Shown here piece by piece: positions 21,767 to 34,488 of a stretch of DNA of 64,000 bases. The DNA lies in contig JAUKUA010000003.1 of the NCBI GenBank assembly GCA_030549175.1, positions 868,001-932,000 of the forward strand, written 5' to 3'. The notes beneath the pieces are model-generated. The model saw nothing but the letters and a program-made list of their open reading frames with translations, had not been told where the DNA came from and did not search any database. Position 1 is the first letter of the stretch; every line of letters begins with the position of its first letter. This DNA is from Lasiosphaeris hirsuta. Its lineage: Eukaryota; Ascomycota; Sordariomycetes; Sordariales; Lasiosphaeriaceae. A program made the translations under genes and the position numbers.

Positions 21767-22441
21767 ATGGCGGTCTTCGGCCCCCTCGACACACATAGCC
21801 TCATGTTAAAAGGTCTCATCGGCCCCGTCGATCCCGACGGCTTCCGGCGCATACAAAAACGGCGCGTGCTGCCCTGGGGCGAGCAGTACTACTCGCACAT
21901 ATCACTCGACGTCAAATTCCACGACCCGGGAGCCGAGTCTTCCTTCGTCGCGGTGCCCGCCCACTTCGTCTCCCCCGCCACCCTTCAGTACGTGGGACTC
22001 GACGAGAAAACGGCCGTTGAGGCCTACCAGGCATGGTGCGGCCTGCCGCCGCAGACCTTCGTCACCAGCGAGCCCGGGGGCGGCGACCTGACCAAGCGGT
22101 TTTGGAGGTTCATGACTTGGTTTATGATGCGGCGCCGGGTGGATGGGGACGACGGCAGCTCGGACGAGGAGCAGCGGTGGCACTACTACCTGAGCGAGTA
22201 CGGCGTGTCGCAGGAGCTGCAGGCCATCATGATGAGTCCGGGACACTCCGAGATCAGGAAGGGCAAGTCGTGTATCATCTTCGTCGTGGAGTCGATGCAG
22301 ACGCGCTACCAGGGACTGGTGCTCATCCATGCCCAGTCTTCAAAGAGGGAGAATGAGCTTGAGAAAGCCGTCATCAGCGAAATCTCCCAGGCACACTTCC
22401 GCCAGGCTCTGTTCAAGCAGGCACCGGCGGAACAGTACTAG
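21767..22441 (+). CDS. conserved-looking hypothetical protein, 224 aa
   Basis: The ATG at 21767 sits in a good fungal context (AACAAAATGG); the frame is open further upstream but without a better start. The protein begins MAVFGPLDTHSLMLKGLIGP and has a compact, folded composition with aromatic residues spread throughout, for example VLPWGEQYYSHISLDVKFHD, FWRFMTWFMMRRR and KGKSCIIFVVESMQTRYQGL. It has no signal peptide and no clear transmembrane segment (the Phe/Trp/Met-rich helix at about residues 110-120 is flanked by Arg). Third-position GC is high, as in the expressed genes of the window. I do not recognise the family, and the neighbours (amidase pseudogene and empty sequence) give no clue to function. 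Confidence 0.65.
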   Translation: MAVFGPLDTHSLMLKGLIGPVDPDGFRRIQKRRVLPWGEQYYSHISLDVKFHDPGAESSFVAVPAHFVSPATLQYVGLDEKTAVEAYQAWCGLPPQTFVTSEPGGGDLTKRFWRFMTWFMMRRRVDGDDGSSDEEQRWHYYLSEYGVSQELQAIMMSPGHSEIRKGKSCIIFVVESMQTRYQGLVLIHAQSSKRENELEKAVISEISQAHFRQALFKQAPAEQY

Positions 22442-24681
22442 TAATGTTTACAGCGGTGGACAAGAATGCTTTATTGAGATGCAGTGTTTGTTGAGAAATC
22501 ATGGCACCAGCGCCAATGACATACTCGGGGCAGCGGACTTTGGGCCTCGTTGGGAGAGCGTTGAATTTGTTGAAGAAGCTGGACATCTCTACTCCCAGAG
22601 CTCAAACTTGAAACTTGGGACGAGTAGTATAGTAGTACTATAAAAGCTAATGCAATTCAGAAAGATTGCCCTCCGTGACTCTATGAGAAATACATACATC
22701 TCTTACCTATGTATTCATTGAAACGCAGCAACGACTTGACGTGAGTCGGGACTGTTCGGTCTTGGATAACCCGGCTTCAACAATTCGGGGTACTTGAACC
22801 GGCTTGAGGTCAAATAACCTTTCGCGAAAACTCTGATACCTTACCGTGCCGCCTGGTTGAAGATAGCGACTGTCTCTCAGCCGGATGACAATGGTTTAAC
22901 CTTTTTTCTTTCTTTTTCTTCTTTCACCTTTCACCATGTTCAGGGGATGATGTTGACATGCCCCCCTGAGCCTATCGAGCCCCAGTAGCGTTACCACGCG
23001 ACTGGGCTGTTGCAGCTGTTGGCGGCTGTTGGGCTCAATTGCCCGTCCGCCTTGATGCAAGCGAATGCCACCATTAGTTCAGTGCCAAGGCCGGCTCCTC
23101 GAGCTCACGTGCGGAGTTCCTCTCGACCCAATCTCCGGCCGTTCACGTGGGCGGGAAAGTTGCAATTTCAACTTTGGTAGCGCGTGCGACGGTTCGCAAC
23201 GGACAAGGGACCGGGTGAAGACAAAGTCGGCTGCTTCGCAAACTTTTTCGTACGCAGCTGTGATGGCACCGATGACGAATTTGCTGCGGGGACTGCATAA
23301 CCTCGATCAATCGCCCGCCCCTTTACTGTCTTTGTAACTCGTCATTCAGCTTGTTTCTTGTTTTGTTTTCCCATGAACGAGCGACTTGGCACGATGAAGG
23401 GTGGGAGGAGGGGGCGCGGTCAGACCTAACCCACTGTGGGGAGAGTTCCCCAGGCTCAAGCCCGCCTTGGCGATAGTGCACCCCAGAAATTTTCCCTGGT
23501 TGATTCAAATTTCCGGCACTTTGTTGGGGGGGGGGGGGGGGGGGTCCTCCCCGCCGTCTTGCGCGCCGTTGCAACGAAGGAAAGGACCCCGCGACTTAGC
23601 GTCGCATCACGGGCACCCTCCCGGTTCCTGGCGAGTCTCCCAAAGACCCTTAGATCGCCGGAGCAGAAGGGAGAAAAAGTTCAGACGAACGCGTTATGCG
23701 ATCAATGCATCTCGAAAAGACGTTGAGCTTCCGAACCTCGGTTTCGAAACGGCTGGTCCGCACTCCAAGCGAGCCGGGCGAGGTAGCATGCACGCCAGGC
23801 GCGAAGGAATCCATTGAATGCAATTGAATGCGATTGTTCTCTCAACGCGAATCCGAGTTAGTGCTCTCAGTGTACGCTAGCTGCCCTTTCGTGGGGCAAA
23901 TCCGCGACTCGGAACTTCAGGCTCAGATGATCGGCAATCAGCCACGGCCTACCTGGCTGGGGCAGGTCTGTGCAATGGGAACTGGTTATGTGTCGCCGTG
24001 CGTCGCATAAATTTCATGACGCTGCCAAGGTGCCAGGCCAGCGACTTGGACGCGTCGCAAACGTGCGCGGGTCTGCACCGTTGACTTCAACGTCACTCGT
24101 GTCGGGTACGTAAGAAATATCTAGCTTCCTAATCTGGAGGCTCAATCTCAGGCTCAGATCTAGAGAGGTTAGAGTTTCTCGACAAACGCGCCGCCGGTCA
24201 ATTTGCGGGGAAATCACCTGCGGGATCGCGCTGGTGATGATTGCGGTGTCGCACGGTTGGCGTTGGTGGCGTCGCGGCCACAACCGGGGCATTGGCGAAT
24301 CATGACGGTCACATGAGGTACTCGGCTGCATTGTGGAATGGAATGAAACTTTTACAGTGTCCTTCATGAGCAATTAGTTTGTAAAATTTTGTTGTTGCTG
24401 TCAAGCGACTTGTGCTCGACAGATTTCCTCGACGCCCGAGCTGTGGGCAGAGTGAATAGCGACAGAATGTCCCCAAAATATTTTGAGGCCGTGCCATTAT
24501 GGCATCCTAGTGACCATGATACCCAAATAAAACCAATTGCGCCGATATGCCTTTGATCCCTTGTCCCTTGCCCCATGACAGGTGATCCATTCCATGATTC
24601 GTACCATGAATTCCCAAGTAATACATATCCTGGGGGCGAAGTTGACAAAAGAAAGTTGGATGTAATCCAGGTGTTCTTGTT
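22442..24681. other. intergenic with a 19-base G run
   Basis: No supported gene. A 19-base G run lies at 23526-23544 inside an otherwise ordinary GC-rich stretch. The poly-pyrimidine tracts near 22900-22930 are not next to any gene start I can support. Confidence 0.45.
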
Positions 24682-25221
24682 TTACATGAACTGCAAGTCG
24701 TCCAGCAGCTCTTGAGCCTCCCGGTCCCTCTTTTTCTTCAGGGCAGCTTCTTTCTGTAACCGGGCCTTCTCCTCCTCTTGATTCTCCCCGACGCTGACCT
24801 CGATCAGCTTTTCGCTGATCTCTGGCGAGCTTGGCGAGTCGGGTGAGTCTGGCACTTGGGTCGAGGTGTGTGACCCTGTCCATGTGTCCGAATCCTTCGG
24901 TTTGACATCTCGGCAACCCAGCGTGTCGGCATCATCAGAATCGTCATTGTCTTCGTCCCGGACGGCCGGGCCTGAGTAGGCCGAGTGTGTGGGGTTGGCC
25001 TTTGGCCGTATTGACGCGATGCGGGAGGGGACGGGTGCTGTGCGGTTGTTGGTGGAGCGGCCTGTGGCAAGGAGCGGCTTCTCGACATCGGAGAAGGCGG
25101 TGTTGGTAGATATGAGACTGTCATGGAGTGGCCGGGGCGAAAAGTCGTCGTTCTTCTTCTCATCGAATGTCCTCCTCTTCTTGCGCCAGAAGACTAGTGA
25201 CGGAATCTTGAAGCAACCCAT
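24682..25221 (-). CDS. small hypothetical protein with a charged C-terminal helix, 179 aa
   Basis: The frame opens with MGCFKIPSLVFWRKKRRTF. Gly2-Cys3 followed by basic residues is reminiscent of lipid-anchored proteins, but residue 6 is Ile, which fits the N-myristoylation consensus poorly. The middle is Ser/Pro/Asp-rich and probably disordered (with DEDNDDSDDAD). The C-terminus is a charged helix (ENQEEEKARLQKEAALKKKR) ending ELLDDLQFM. No enzymatic motif is visible. A single open frame and biased composition support it only moderately. It could be a membrane-surface adaptor, which is speculation. Confidence 0.5.
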   Translation of the reverse strand: MGCFKIPSLVFWRKKRRTFDEKKNDDFSPRPLHDSLISTNTAFSDVEKPLLATGRSTNNRTAPVPSRIASIRPKANPTHSAYSGPAVRDEDNDDSDDADTLGCRDVKPKDSDTWTGSHTSTQVPDSPDSPSSPEISEKLIEVSVGENQEEEKARLQKEAALKKKRDREAQELLDDLQFM

Positions 25222-28200
25222 TATTGCGGACCGTGATCAACACGTAAAAGGCCGCGGATGTTTTGGGGTTTGGTGAGCGAGGGGGTTTTGAGAGTCAGGT
25301 GTGATTATGTCTAGCTCGTCATTGTCGAGCGGTGACTTTGTCTCGCTGTAAGGGACAGGCCAGGCCGCAAGGGACGAAGAGGACAAGGTTGTTGAGGAAG
25401 GCGAGAGGGAATCCCGTGATCAGTAGCCCAGTGAGAAAGTCGGAGAGATGGAGTTGGTTTTATGAGGACGATGGTGGGTTGCAGTACCGAGGGGGGGACT
25501 CGCCTGGGTTTAAGAAGGGTCAACTTTTACACCAAGAGAATGCACCACTCAGCGTGCATCGTCTGCGTCTAGCGCTTACCTGTTCGAGTGTCGCAAAGCT
25601 GGTTCACGCTTGTTCAAGGTTGCGCTCGGCAGGCGCCTAGCCATTTTGGCTCAAGCCGGCCCTGCAAAAGCGAGGGAGGAAGCAAGTCCCTGGTCGCTGG
25701 GCGGGAACTGTGGGAGCTTGTTTGCGGTGCACTTGCATTTGGATGCAGTCTGGTGGCAGAATGCGCGGGCAATTTGCCAATGACGTCCCGATGCGGGGAA
25801 CGCCAAAACGCCAGGGAATGCGAGCCTGGGGCAACTTGGGCAGTCGGGGGTGGCATGGGTGGAATCCCTGCTTGGGTGGCATGGTTTTGGCCCGCTGACC
25901 CAACCACCCTGGTTTCTCGCCCACCCTCTCGGCCCTCCCGCCACCGCAACGCAAAAGCAAAGCAGAACGGCGCTGCCAACCACAGGTCGAGTCTGCCTTC
26001 TCTCGATGCGCGAGACGACCGCCTGCCAGAAGCTGCCAGCTGAGTGTGCACATCGCCAGCGGTCGCCAGGCCGCCGGGAGCCCGTCACCGCCTCCCATTG
26101 CTCGCGGCCGAAGCCGGTTGTCGTCTTTGTCCTGCGGCCTCCATTGTCGATCAGTTCCAGCAGCCAGTCCCGGCGCCCAAGGGAGCTTCGACGACGCAAT
26201 CCGGCGCATATCTGCGACTGAACCGCCACAGCAGAGGGCTCCAATGCGGAAGACGGAGGGAATGGAGCGCTAAACAATACACCCGATGATGCCGTCTTCA
26301 TGCCTTCGCTCCCTCCCTCGGCCCCTCTCCCGCTCGATTGGCAGCTGTCGTGGTAACAGTCTGGCCACTCTGCGTCCACCACCGCCATTCTGCCCTCGGC
26401 GGGGTTGTTTCAGATGACTTAGCGGGGCCATGGTGGCGCAGATCAATGAATCATTGCGACTGTTTGTTTCGCTTGTAAGAACACAAAAACCACAAGGGTA
26501 TTCTTAGGGCATTCCGAAAAAGGTTCCCAACAGGACTGGACTATTATCAATTGCTATTTTGTAGCCGTCTGTTTGTTCCGTGGATCTCGTCGTGTGCACG
26601 GGCATCTGCACCCGGCCCTGGGAATGTGCCACAGAGTCCAACCGACCGCAACAGCGCCTTGACAGGCATGCAGAGGACGAGGGAGGCGCCTCCAGGTTAA
26701 CAACGTGATGAAATACCACGCTGTCGCTCTGCATCGCCCCCCCCCCCCGGCCCCCCAGGGAAGAGCTAGAGAGAGACATCATCACCTTCCATTCCCGCGC
26801 AATCACCGTGGTTGGTCCATGTTGGTGCAACAGACACTCCCGTCGGCAACCGTCAGCTGCTCATCCCCAGTGCCACGATCGAAGTTGACAATTATTGGCC
26901 ATTACACAGAACCAAATGCATGACAAAAATGCAACAGAAGTCTGAGACCCGGTGAGCGTTGAATGGGCGGTTTTTGACAGCACGTCGTGCCACCACGACT
27001 CGGTTTGCACCTTGTCCAAAAGAACGCTACGGCGTGCCTGGCTGCCGTGGACGGCGGGCGGTGGGACATGCGTCGCGCAAATGCATTCCGTCAATATTGC
27101 CTAGCATCTTGACCGAATCATGCAGCCAAGTTCCTACGCAGCACATCAATTATTGGGCTTGTATGTCTGAACCAGGCTATACGGCAAATGTCGCTCAGTG
27201 TGTCTGGCGATATGGAAATCCCCCGGTGTGCGCCCCCAAACGACAGAATTCGATTATTAACCCCAACACTATCTGCGTTCGCTTATCAGCTTTATCCAGT
27301 ATCGAGCGTCAAGCGTCAAATTCAATTGCGGCCGCGAGCACGACCAGTCTCCCAGAACTCGAGGGACCAAGCCACCTTGGTCCCTTCACAACCCCTGTGG
27401 TCTGCTCTTGGCACCGGCCACACTACGCCCGAAGAAGTCCGGTGTCGTCTTGTGCGCAATCCTTCAGCACGGAACCCGGGACCGAGCTTTCAGACAACAC
27501 TGCCAGGGCCAAGACCATGAGGGCTAGCTTGTGCTCTCAAAATACACACGCTTTGCCAGGGAGTCCTGGTATTTGGGGCCATATCCAACCAATTGTCTGG
27601 ACCAACAGTGTGACTATCGAAGCTGGCATCTCGTTTCTCGATATCCTTTGTCAACCCCTTTCGAATGCAATACAGTATACCCTACCGCTATGCCCTCAAC
27701 ATAAGCGTATCACCCCCTAATCCAGAGGCGGGAGGTGCCTAACACGGCAATTAAGTACTGACCCTTCCCTCCTTATGCGCGACGGTATCATCTTGCTCCA
27801 GCGTTCCCCGCAGGGCTAGTTTGTGGGCCAGTGGAGATATACGCTCTCACGTCAGCATTGCAACTTGGGCAATCTAGCCAATTAGAAACCTTCCCTGGAG
27901 TTACTATCGCATAATGCTAGTGTTGGGCATTTCCTCAAACACTCCGAGTCCCTACTGTCAAAAGACTCTCTCGCAATCCAGTAGTTGGGAGCATAGGCAC
28001 AACTGTCGGCGCTAGCAACCCAGTGGTTGTTGATGATTCTCCTAGCTTACAGGCCCCCAGGTCCCCAGACACGTTTTTCTCACTGAGTTGGCGCCGCCAG
28101 CGACTTCCGGCCTTCGGGCTTAAACTGCCAGAATGAGCAGCGCCTTTCCCAAGGCTGCCGGCGGCTGCTGACTGTCCCAATGGTAAGCACAGAAAGGACC

Positions 28201-30498
28201 TCCCTGCTGCAGCGCTGAATACCCCCCTGGACACCCTTATCGGGTCAGGGGTGAAAGAAGAAGGCTGTGGACAATGGCGAGGAAACATTGCGTTTGAAGC
28301 ATTACGTTCTGCGTTTCCGGGATTGAAGCTCAACAACACAAAACGGAGTTGACAAGGTATGTATGCATGTGTATTTCTACTTGGCAGGTGTCTCTAGGAC
28401 GCCTTTGGAGTCGAATGTCTAACGCTATGAGGTAATTTTCACCATGTTGGGAGAGATAAATGTCGCTAATCTTGATGGATACAACGAGCTAGTACTTACT
28501 ACACTACGGGGCCTGCTCACGGATTGCTAGAAAGGGGGGGAAGATGTTGGGGAATGAAATGGATTGGTGGTACCTACTTACCAAATGACTCTCGGCATAT
28601 TAATCATTCACGGACTAGATAGAATAAGGGCAATGTCTCGGGAATGTTGCTTGATCCTGCAACTCTGTGCCCAGTACCTCAGGGAAATGCCGAAAGGAAT
28701 CGTCTACAAGGGTAGAGAATCCCAAACAAAACGCTTGCGCTTGAGCATTTTGATGTGGACCAACAGGACATCAACGGAGCAGGTTTTTATGAGTTTCACG
28801 AGTACCGGGTCACCACGGTTTCGGTAGTGTAAACTCAGTTCTCAGAAAAACTGACTCACACCGGCAGATCCAAGAATTCTGGGGCGGATAGCAAGAGCCT
28901 CACATGTAGGGCAGTCTGCTTCGAGCGCTCCTCGCGGAAGGTACCCGGGCATGACGCTCGGGATACCGACGCCGGCAGGAAGCATGTCCACCACGACGCT
29001 CAAGATGGTTTGGGCATCAATGTCGGGAATGATCGCGGGCCGGAACCACGCCAGTCTCAGGATCGCGGGGGGGGGAGGGGCGTAGGAGTCCGATAATGTC
29101 GAGATCAGCGTATGGACAAATAGCACACTTGACAACCGGGGGTGCCGAGGCCCTGTCACCCTTGAGCCAGGTTTCCAGCTGGGGCGACATCGAGATCTCC
29201 TCGCGGTTACCATACTGCCACTGATACTGCCACTGATACTGCCACTGGGCTGCTTTGATTACTGGGACGACATTGTGCTTGCTGAGTTGAGTTTTGTCGA
29301 GGGACGGCTAGCACGCAGTCGGGCGTATCTCAAAATGGGTGGGGGCCCCCCTTTTCTTATATTCTCGAGTTTGGTAATGTGTTGTGTCTCCATAGCTGTG
29401 GTTGTTAACTTTCTACTTCACTGTTTCTGTGATATTTGCCATGTCCCCTCACAGCTGGATCGAATTCACGGGAGAGCTCTTGTTATCGAGAAAACGGTAA
29501 CGACTGGGATCAACTGACTGCCTTGTTCATGTCAACACCGTATTCTCGATAACATGGACGCTACTTGTCCCAGCCGTCTACATGGGCAGTGTCACTGGAG
29601 GTAAAACTGTGTAGGTAATTAAACGGGTATTATTTTCATCCAGTGTTGTCAAGAAAAATATGACAACTGGTTTTCAGAACTCGCCCGTTTGGTCACGACT
29701 CACCACTCGACGCGGCAAGACCGCAACGCAGTGCAATCCACCTCGCAACTTTCGAGGCAACCCACTTCCAAATAATTACCTACCTTATCCAGAACACGCC
29801 AGCAACCGGGATTGTGTACATGTGAGTTTTCCTTACATCTCGATTCGCTAAGCATGACTTTTTCCGGGACGAGGACCTTGCTCCTGAAAACTTGGACAAT
29901 GCTAACTTCGTTTCCAGCATCGGAAGCAGCGGCACGGCACCGATGAGTGAGGTCTCTTGGAATAAAGTCATTATCACAAAATAGCGGCGAGCAGAGGATA
30001 AAGCAAGGACGGAAGGGATCTCCCGGATAGCCTCCGCGAAACGTCCCCATCCACTTCGAGGGCGCTCTTGTCAACCAGCATCAACGTGCAAAATTTGAGG
30101 GAATGCTAGCAAGAATTTTCGTCGCCGCCGAACTCGCAACACCGCCCTATTCACTCGGGAATTGCCTACCTATTCGTCGACGCCAGAGGCGGCTGCATGC
30201 CCGCATGTCGAAACATATATTCTCTCATCACGCCGGGAGTTCACATTGGTGGTCCTGGCTATTGTTCGGGAACAACACTAAGCCCATTCTCAGCAACATA
30301 GCAGCTGACTGTCTCCTAACTACACTAACGAGCGAACAAGGCATTGTTCAAGAGTCAAGTGCGGACAAGGAACTCGTTCTATCAATCAGGACGCCGGTGT
30401 TCCTGCTCATTATAGATCTGGCCAGATGCTTAACTACTCCATACTATTGCAGTAGTTACCTGTCCATATCACAAGCAGCAACTCACCAAGTCTCGGCA
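25222..30498. other. five-kilobase gene-poor region
   Basis: Several open frames cross this region on both strands (notably 25651-26388 minus and 26959-27720 plus) but none has a recognisable domain, and their compositions follow the local base composition. A C run lies at about 26738-26748 and a G run near 29070. Three copies of a 12-bp unit (atactgccactg) lie at about 29214-29249. The only coding-like signal is the cysteine-bearing fragment at 28842-29213, listed separately. Confidence 0.4.
28842..29213 (-). pseudogene. cysteine-rich, RING-like fragment split over frames
   Basis: From the ATG at 29190 one frame reads MSPQLETWLKGDRASAPPVV and then KCAICPYADLDI, followed by RDPETGVVPARDHSRH and a stop. 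The next frame carries ADCPTCE near 28900. A CxxC, a His-rich middle and a final CPxC resemble a fungal RING-type finger broken by frameshifts. The spacing is not canonical and the central Cys/His pair is not intact. It may equally be chance. Confidence 0.2.
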
Positions 30499-31290
30499 AT
30501 GTCCGACTTGAACCCTAACACCATGAGCGTCTTGCAACAACACGCTGCCCACGGCGGCAACTTCTCCCTCGACCCCGAGAGCTGCTACATCTGCAACACG
30601 GCAGCGGATATAGTCAGGCGGGACAACGGGGGAAGCAAGGACAACCCCGATTCCATCTACCCAGACCCGACCACCCTCGATGCCGAGCGTCTCAGCTACA
30701 AGCGCTCTCGGTCCCCCTCCCCCCCCTCCCCCCCGCAACCCGAGCCATCACCCGAGCCATCACCAAAGCGCGCCCGCTGCCGCCGCCGCCGCCGCCGCCG
30801 TTGCCGAAGCCCCTCTCGTGCCACCCGAGACCCGGCCATGCCGGCCCCGGACCCGGCGACTACGAGAAAATCCAGCAACACGCGCGCCACTGTGAAGAGG
30901 GCCAAAACGACGCCCGCCGCCCCGCCGACCCCTGCCCCCCTGCCCACAATTGTCTACGATCCCCGTGGCAACCCCGCGAATCACGACATCCCCGGTAACG
31001 GGGGGCCAACCCACGGGCTCTATCTCGGCTCGTTCCTCCCGGGGCTAACGCCTCACGCAGCGCAGGGGTGGACCGGCCCCGGTGCTGTAACTCCCGGCTT
31101 CCTTCCTCCGCCTGCCAACCTCTATCTTGGGGGTGCAAGTAGCTTTTCGCCTCCGCCTGCTAGCCCCTATCTCGGGGGCGCGGGTGGCTTCCTGTCCCTT
31201 CTGCGAGTCCTCCCTCCCGCGGGCGAGCAGCGCCCATTCAACCCACTTCAAGAACGACATGATGACGACGAGGAGTTGAGCCAGCCGTAA
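30499..31290 (+). CDS. proline- and arginine-rich hypothetical protein, 263 aa
   Basis: Start taken at the ATG of MSDLNPNTMSVLQQHAAHGG, where coding composition begins; the frame is open further upstream to about 30103 but that part is unbiased. A CYIC pair at about residues 31-34 is followed by acidic sequence, then a Ser/Pro block, then a tract of consecutive Arg codons (CRRRRRRRC at about 92-100) encoded by CGC repeats. The C-terminal half repeats short Tyr-Leu-Gly-Gly phrases separated by Pro (LYLGS, LYLGGAS, PYLGGAG). It is probably a disordered, basic protein and the Arg tract could act as a nuclear-import signal. No family was recognised. Confidence 0.5.
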   Translation: MSDLNPNTMSVLQQHAAHGGNFSLDPESCYICNTAADIVRRDNGGSKDNPDSIYPDPTTLDAERLSYKRSRSPSPPSPPQPEPSPEPSPKRARCRRRRRRRCRSPSRATRDPAMPAPDPATTRKSSNTRATVKRAKTTPAAPPTPAPLPTIVYDPRGNPANHDIPGNGGPTHGLYLGSFLPGLTPHAAQGWTGPGAVTPGFLPPPANLYLGGASSFSPPPASPYLGGAGGFLSLLRVLPPAGEQRPFNPLQERHDDDEELSQP

Positions 31291-32880
31291 GTCACTGCGG
31301 GACTGCCTGGTAAGTAACCCGCGGCCCGGAATATCCGGGGTAGAGGTGGTTGCGAGTGGAGAAAATAGGAGGCAGTGGACATCTCTTCATACACGCAGCG
31401 CATGCTCCGTCTGCTGAAGGGTTGTTGGGTGTTTCAGAATATTTAGATATAATCAGGAAATAAAGAAAGATTATGTTCACCCTCTTTGTCCAAAGTCCAA
31501 GTGCCATTGTAACTGTGGTTCTGTTTTGTCGTTAAACCGACCTAAAATTGCATCAAGCCAGTCAAGACCCAGACTGGATATGTCGGTAAATGCGTCTGTC
31601 CGCTGCCACCACAACCTCCATTCCCGGGGCATTGTCCGCTTGTCGTAGGCTTCAGCCTTGAGGTGTAGTCCTTCTGGACTTTGGCTGAGGGCCCCTGATA
31701 GCCAATTCATGACGCCGTGGTGTTGCCGCTTTGTGTTGTCGATCCCAGCCACCCCCTCACCCCTATTTAGCCCGAGATGTAGGGGTGCCAATCCAGCTGG
31801 TCGCCGTGGGCTAGCAGAAATCGCCCGAGACCAAGGACTTCAAGTTTTCACATCTCTATTCTCATCCTCCACAAATCAAGGATGCTCATCCCCAGCAAAT
31901 CGAGGGAGCATTCCGAGTCCTTTAGCAAGCCATTTGGCTTGTACTCTTTACACTGATGGTTCCGCTTCTCTCGAACTTCAATGTCGGGTGTGGCGTTGAA
32001 AAACAAAGTTATTTTTTTCAAGATAATTAACATGGGAGACATGAAATTGGTTCTGCCAAAGAGGGGGCCTAAAATCTGGTAGGCGAAAATCGGCATTGAT
32101 AGTCAGCGAGGCCACTCAAATACTGGAAGTGCACAGGCACTTTACAAAGTTGGCCAAAATGTTCAAGAAAGCTGTGTCGCTGCATGCTGTCCGCTCTGGT
32201 AGCTAATTCACGGCGGCTCGCCGCTCTCTGTGTCGTGCTCCTCCCCATAACTTGGGTATCAGTAGGTATTTCTGATGCTTTTTTCTTTGATTCTATTGCT
32301 CGAGTGTGCTTCTTCCATATCACGTGACAGAAGGAACATCTGGCGCCCGCCGGCAGTTGCCTGATTTCTATCGTAAAATGGCATTGGGCAATGGGCCCGG
32401 GTTATTATGCCTGGATCAAGGGAATTGATTCCAAAAAAAAAAAAAAAAAAGAAAAAAGAAAAAAAAAAGCTGTGAAATCCCATTGAGGGTAGCACGAAGC
32501 AGGAACAAAGGAAAAGAAAGCCTCTGGGAAGCCACCAAATTGGGGAACATCAGAACGCTGCGATATGATTGGCCGCCCGCAAAGCCATCTGAAACAGCTG
32601 CGGCAGCGAGGCAGCCATCCAGGCACTGCCCCGTGCACTGTGCAGAGAGCTAACCCGACCCCGCCAAAGCAGCACAGGGGCAGCACAGCACGCCCAGCAG
32701 ACTCCAAATCCCCAGGCGACCTCGACCCAAACCTCACTCACCAAGTCAGCCGGCAGCTTCAAAGCTTCGACGCGCCCGTCTCGGGTCGCCTGCCCCGCCC
32801 ATTCCTCTCGCTCTCTCCCTCTCAATGCTTTTCCCAGTCACTCATTTCCCGACCTAACCCCAAGACAGAGCGACGACGCC
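31291..32880. other. intergenic with an interrupted 37-base A-rich run and a TCACGTGA site
   Basis: No supported gene. An A-rich run broken only by single G bases lies at 32433-32468. A palindromic TCACGTGA (E-box-like, the type bound by bHLH factors) is present at about 32320-32327, roughly 550 bp upstream of the DUF7730 gene. The GC-rich part from 32560 to 32880 is the presumed promoter and 5' leader of that gene. Confidence 0.45.
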
Positions 32881-34154
32881 ATGGGAGCCAAAGCCCTTCT
32901 CCAGCGACTGCGCCCGGCGCTGCGTCGCAAAAAGAACGGCACGTCGACGAGGGGGAAGGATGTCGGCGGCCCAGCCAAGAACGGCGGCGACCCGGGCATC
33001 TCGTCGCCCTCCAAGACGCCCATCATCATCCACCAGGGCCCCGACTCGGCACAGGACGCCGGCGTCAGGACAATCACCCGCGCCGAGATGCAACACTCGG
33101 CCAGCAACCAGGACGACTCCATCTTCTTCTCCAGGCTGCCGCTCGAGCTGCGGCGCCAGATCTATCGCGAAGTCTGGCGCGGCTATCTCAAATCCCGCCG
33201 CGTGTCGCCGTCTAGTCCCGGCTCCGATCTGCGCCTCCACATCTACACCGATGGGTCCGGCCGCGGCACCCTGCGGCACACGCAGTGCAAGATCCACCCC
33301 GGCGCCCCCGGCCAGGACGACGCCCAGGTCATCGAGCCGTGGCCCTTTGACCGGAGCAATGCCCACATGCCTCCCATGTGGTTCTGGTTTGCCTGGGTTA
33401 TGCGCCTGCACTGGGACAAGCACTGGAAATGCCAACACGCCATCATGAAGCGCTGGGACCCTCTGACTGGCAACGCTGAGGACGCCGAGCCAAGCCCCTT
33501 TCTGCCCCTTTTTCTGACTTGCAAAAAAATGTGTGCATTCCATTCCGTATCCCCTCACCGACAGCGACTGAACTGACTCGCAACAGATACTGGGAGGCCA
33601 TGGCGTCTCTCTTCGAAAACGTGACACCCATCTTCACTTCGTCAGAGGACGCCCATCGCTTCTTCATCCAGAAGCCGCACCCTTTTCTCGGCCACATTCG
33701 CTCGTTGGAATTCAGCTTCACCAACTCCAACGACCACTTGTTCCTAGCCCAGGTCCTACGAGAATCAGGAAGCGGCAAAGCTGCCTCGGCCTCGGTCGCT
33801 GCGGGGGCAAGCACGGGCGAGCACCACCCATCCACGGCCATGCCCTGCCGCCTTGAGATTTTTGGCCAGCAGCTGTGGTCAGAGCTTGTCCAGGGTGTCC
33901 AGAGCAAGGTTCCCGACCTCCGCGACTTTGACATCACGATTGGTGGTCGCATGGCGCACAATGCCGCCATGGTGAGGTTTGGGTGCCATCAAGAAGAGAT
34001 TGCGGCCGAAGGCGACGCCGACACTGACGTCGGGGTGTGGCAGGAGAGGGATGCGCCCGAGACGTGGACGTTGCCCGGGAAGCTAGCTGTCCTTTTCAAA
34101 ACCGACGAGCGGCGATATGTTCAGCAGGGCTCGAAGATGGTGAGGCAAGAGTGA
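32881..34154 (+). CDS. DUF7730-type fungal protein, 405 aa, two exons
   Basis: Exon 1 is 32881-33530, the intron 33531-33586 (GTGTGC donor, AACTGAC branch site, CAG acceptor; 56 nt), and exon 2 33587-34154; spliced, the frame is continuous (1218 nt). Residues 1-75 are basic and disordered. The family core begins IFFSRLPLELRRQIYREVW (about 81-99), an F-box-like helix. The junction reads LTCKK-I-YWEA, matching the 'TC-k-Y-EA' step typical of these proteins, and FIQKPHPFLGHIRSLEFSF follows. DUF7730 proteins are numerous in ascomycetes and of unknown role; the LPxELR helix suggests an F-box-related adaptor, but this is inference. Confidence in the gene and family is high, in the function low. Confidence 0.85.
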
Positions 34155-34311
34155 GGCATCGACCGCTTGCGGGCTGGTCCTGCTTGTGCTATGTGATGAG
34201 CCGATATCGGCGCGGTCTGGCGCGTTGCGGTACCTTTTCTCCTTTTTTGTCCTCTGATTCCCTTCCTGTATAATTATAGCCTGTACTTCTGGCTTCGCAA
34301 CACACCAATAC

Positions 34312-34327
34312 CCCCCCCCCCCCCCCC
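34312..34327. repeat. C homopolymer, 16 bases
   Basis: Uninterrupted C run between the convergent DUF7730 and alpha/beta hydrolase genes, inside the roughly 330-bp gap that also holds both presumed 3' ends. Confidence 0.9.
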
Positions 34328-34488
34328 TGGTTCTGAGATACTTTTATTGATTGGCATAGCCGACCAAATGGCGCTAGAACTTTTGAGTTGACTGCGTATA
34401 TGTGTTGAACGATGATGGGGTGTATGAATTATCTAAATTATCAATCGGTCTGGATGTTGCCATCACAGCCGGTCCCTCTCGCCCTCCC

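Noticed and set aside
25651..26388. Open frame of 245 codons on the minus strand
   Set aside because: Overlaps several other open frames in the same GC-rich patch; composition (Trp, Arg, Ser and Gly excess) is that of a shadow frame, and no domain is visible.
26959..27720. Open frame of 253 codons on the plus strand
   Set aside because: No recognisable motif and no regular hydrophobic pattern; no plausible promoter or splice context. Left as unannotated.
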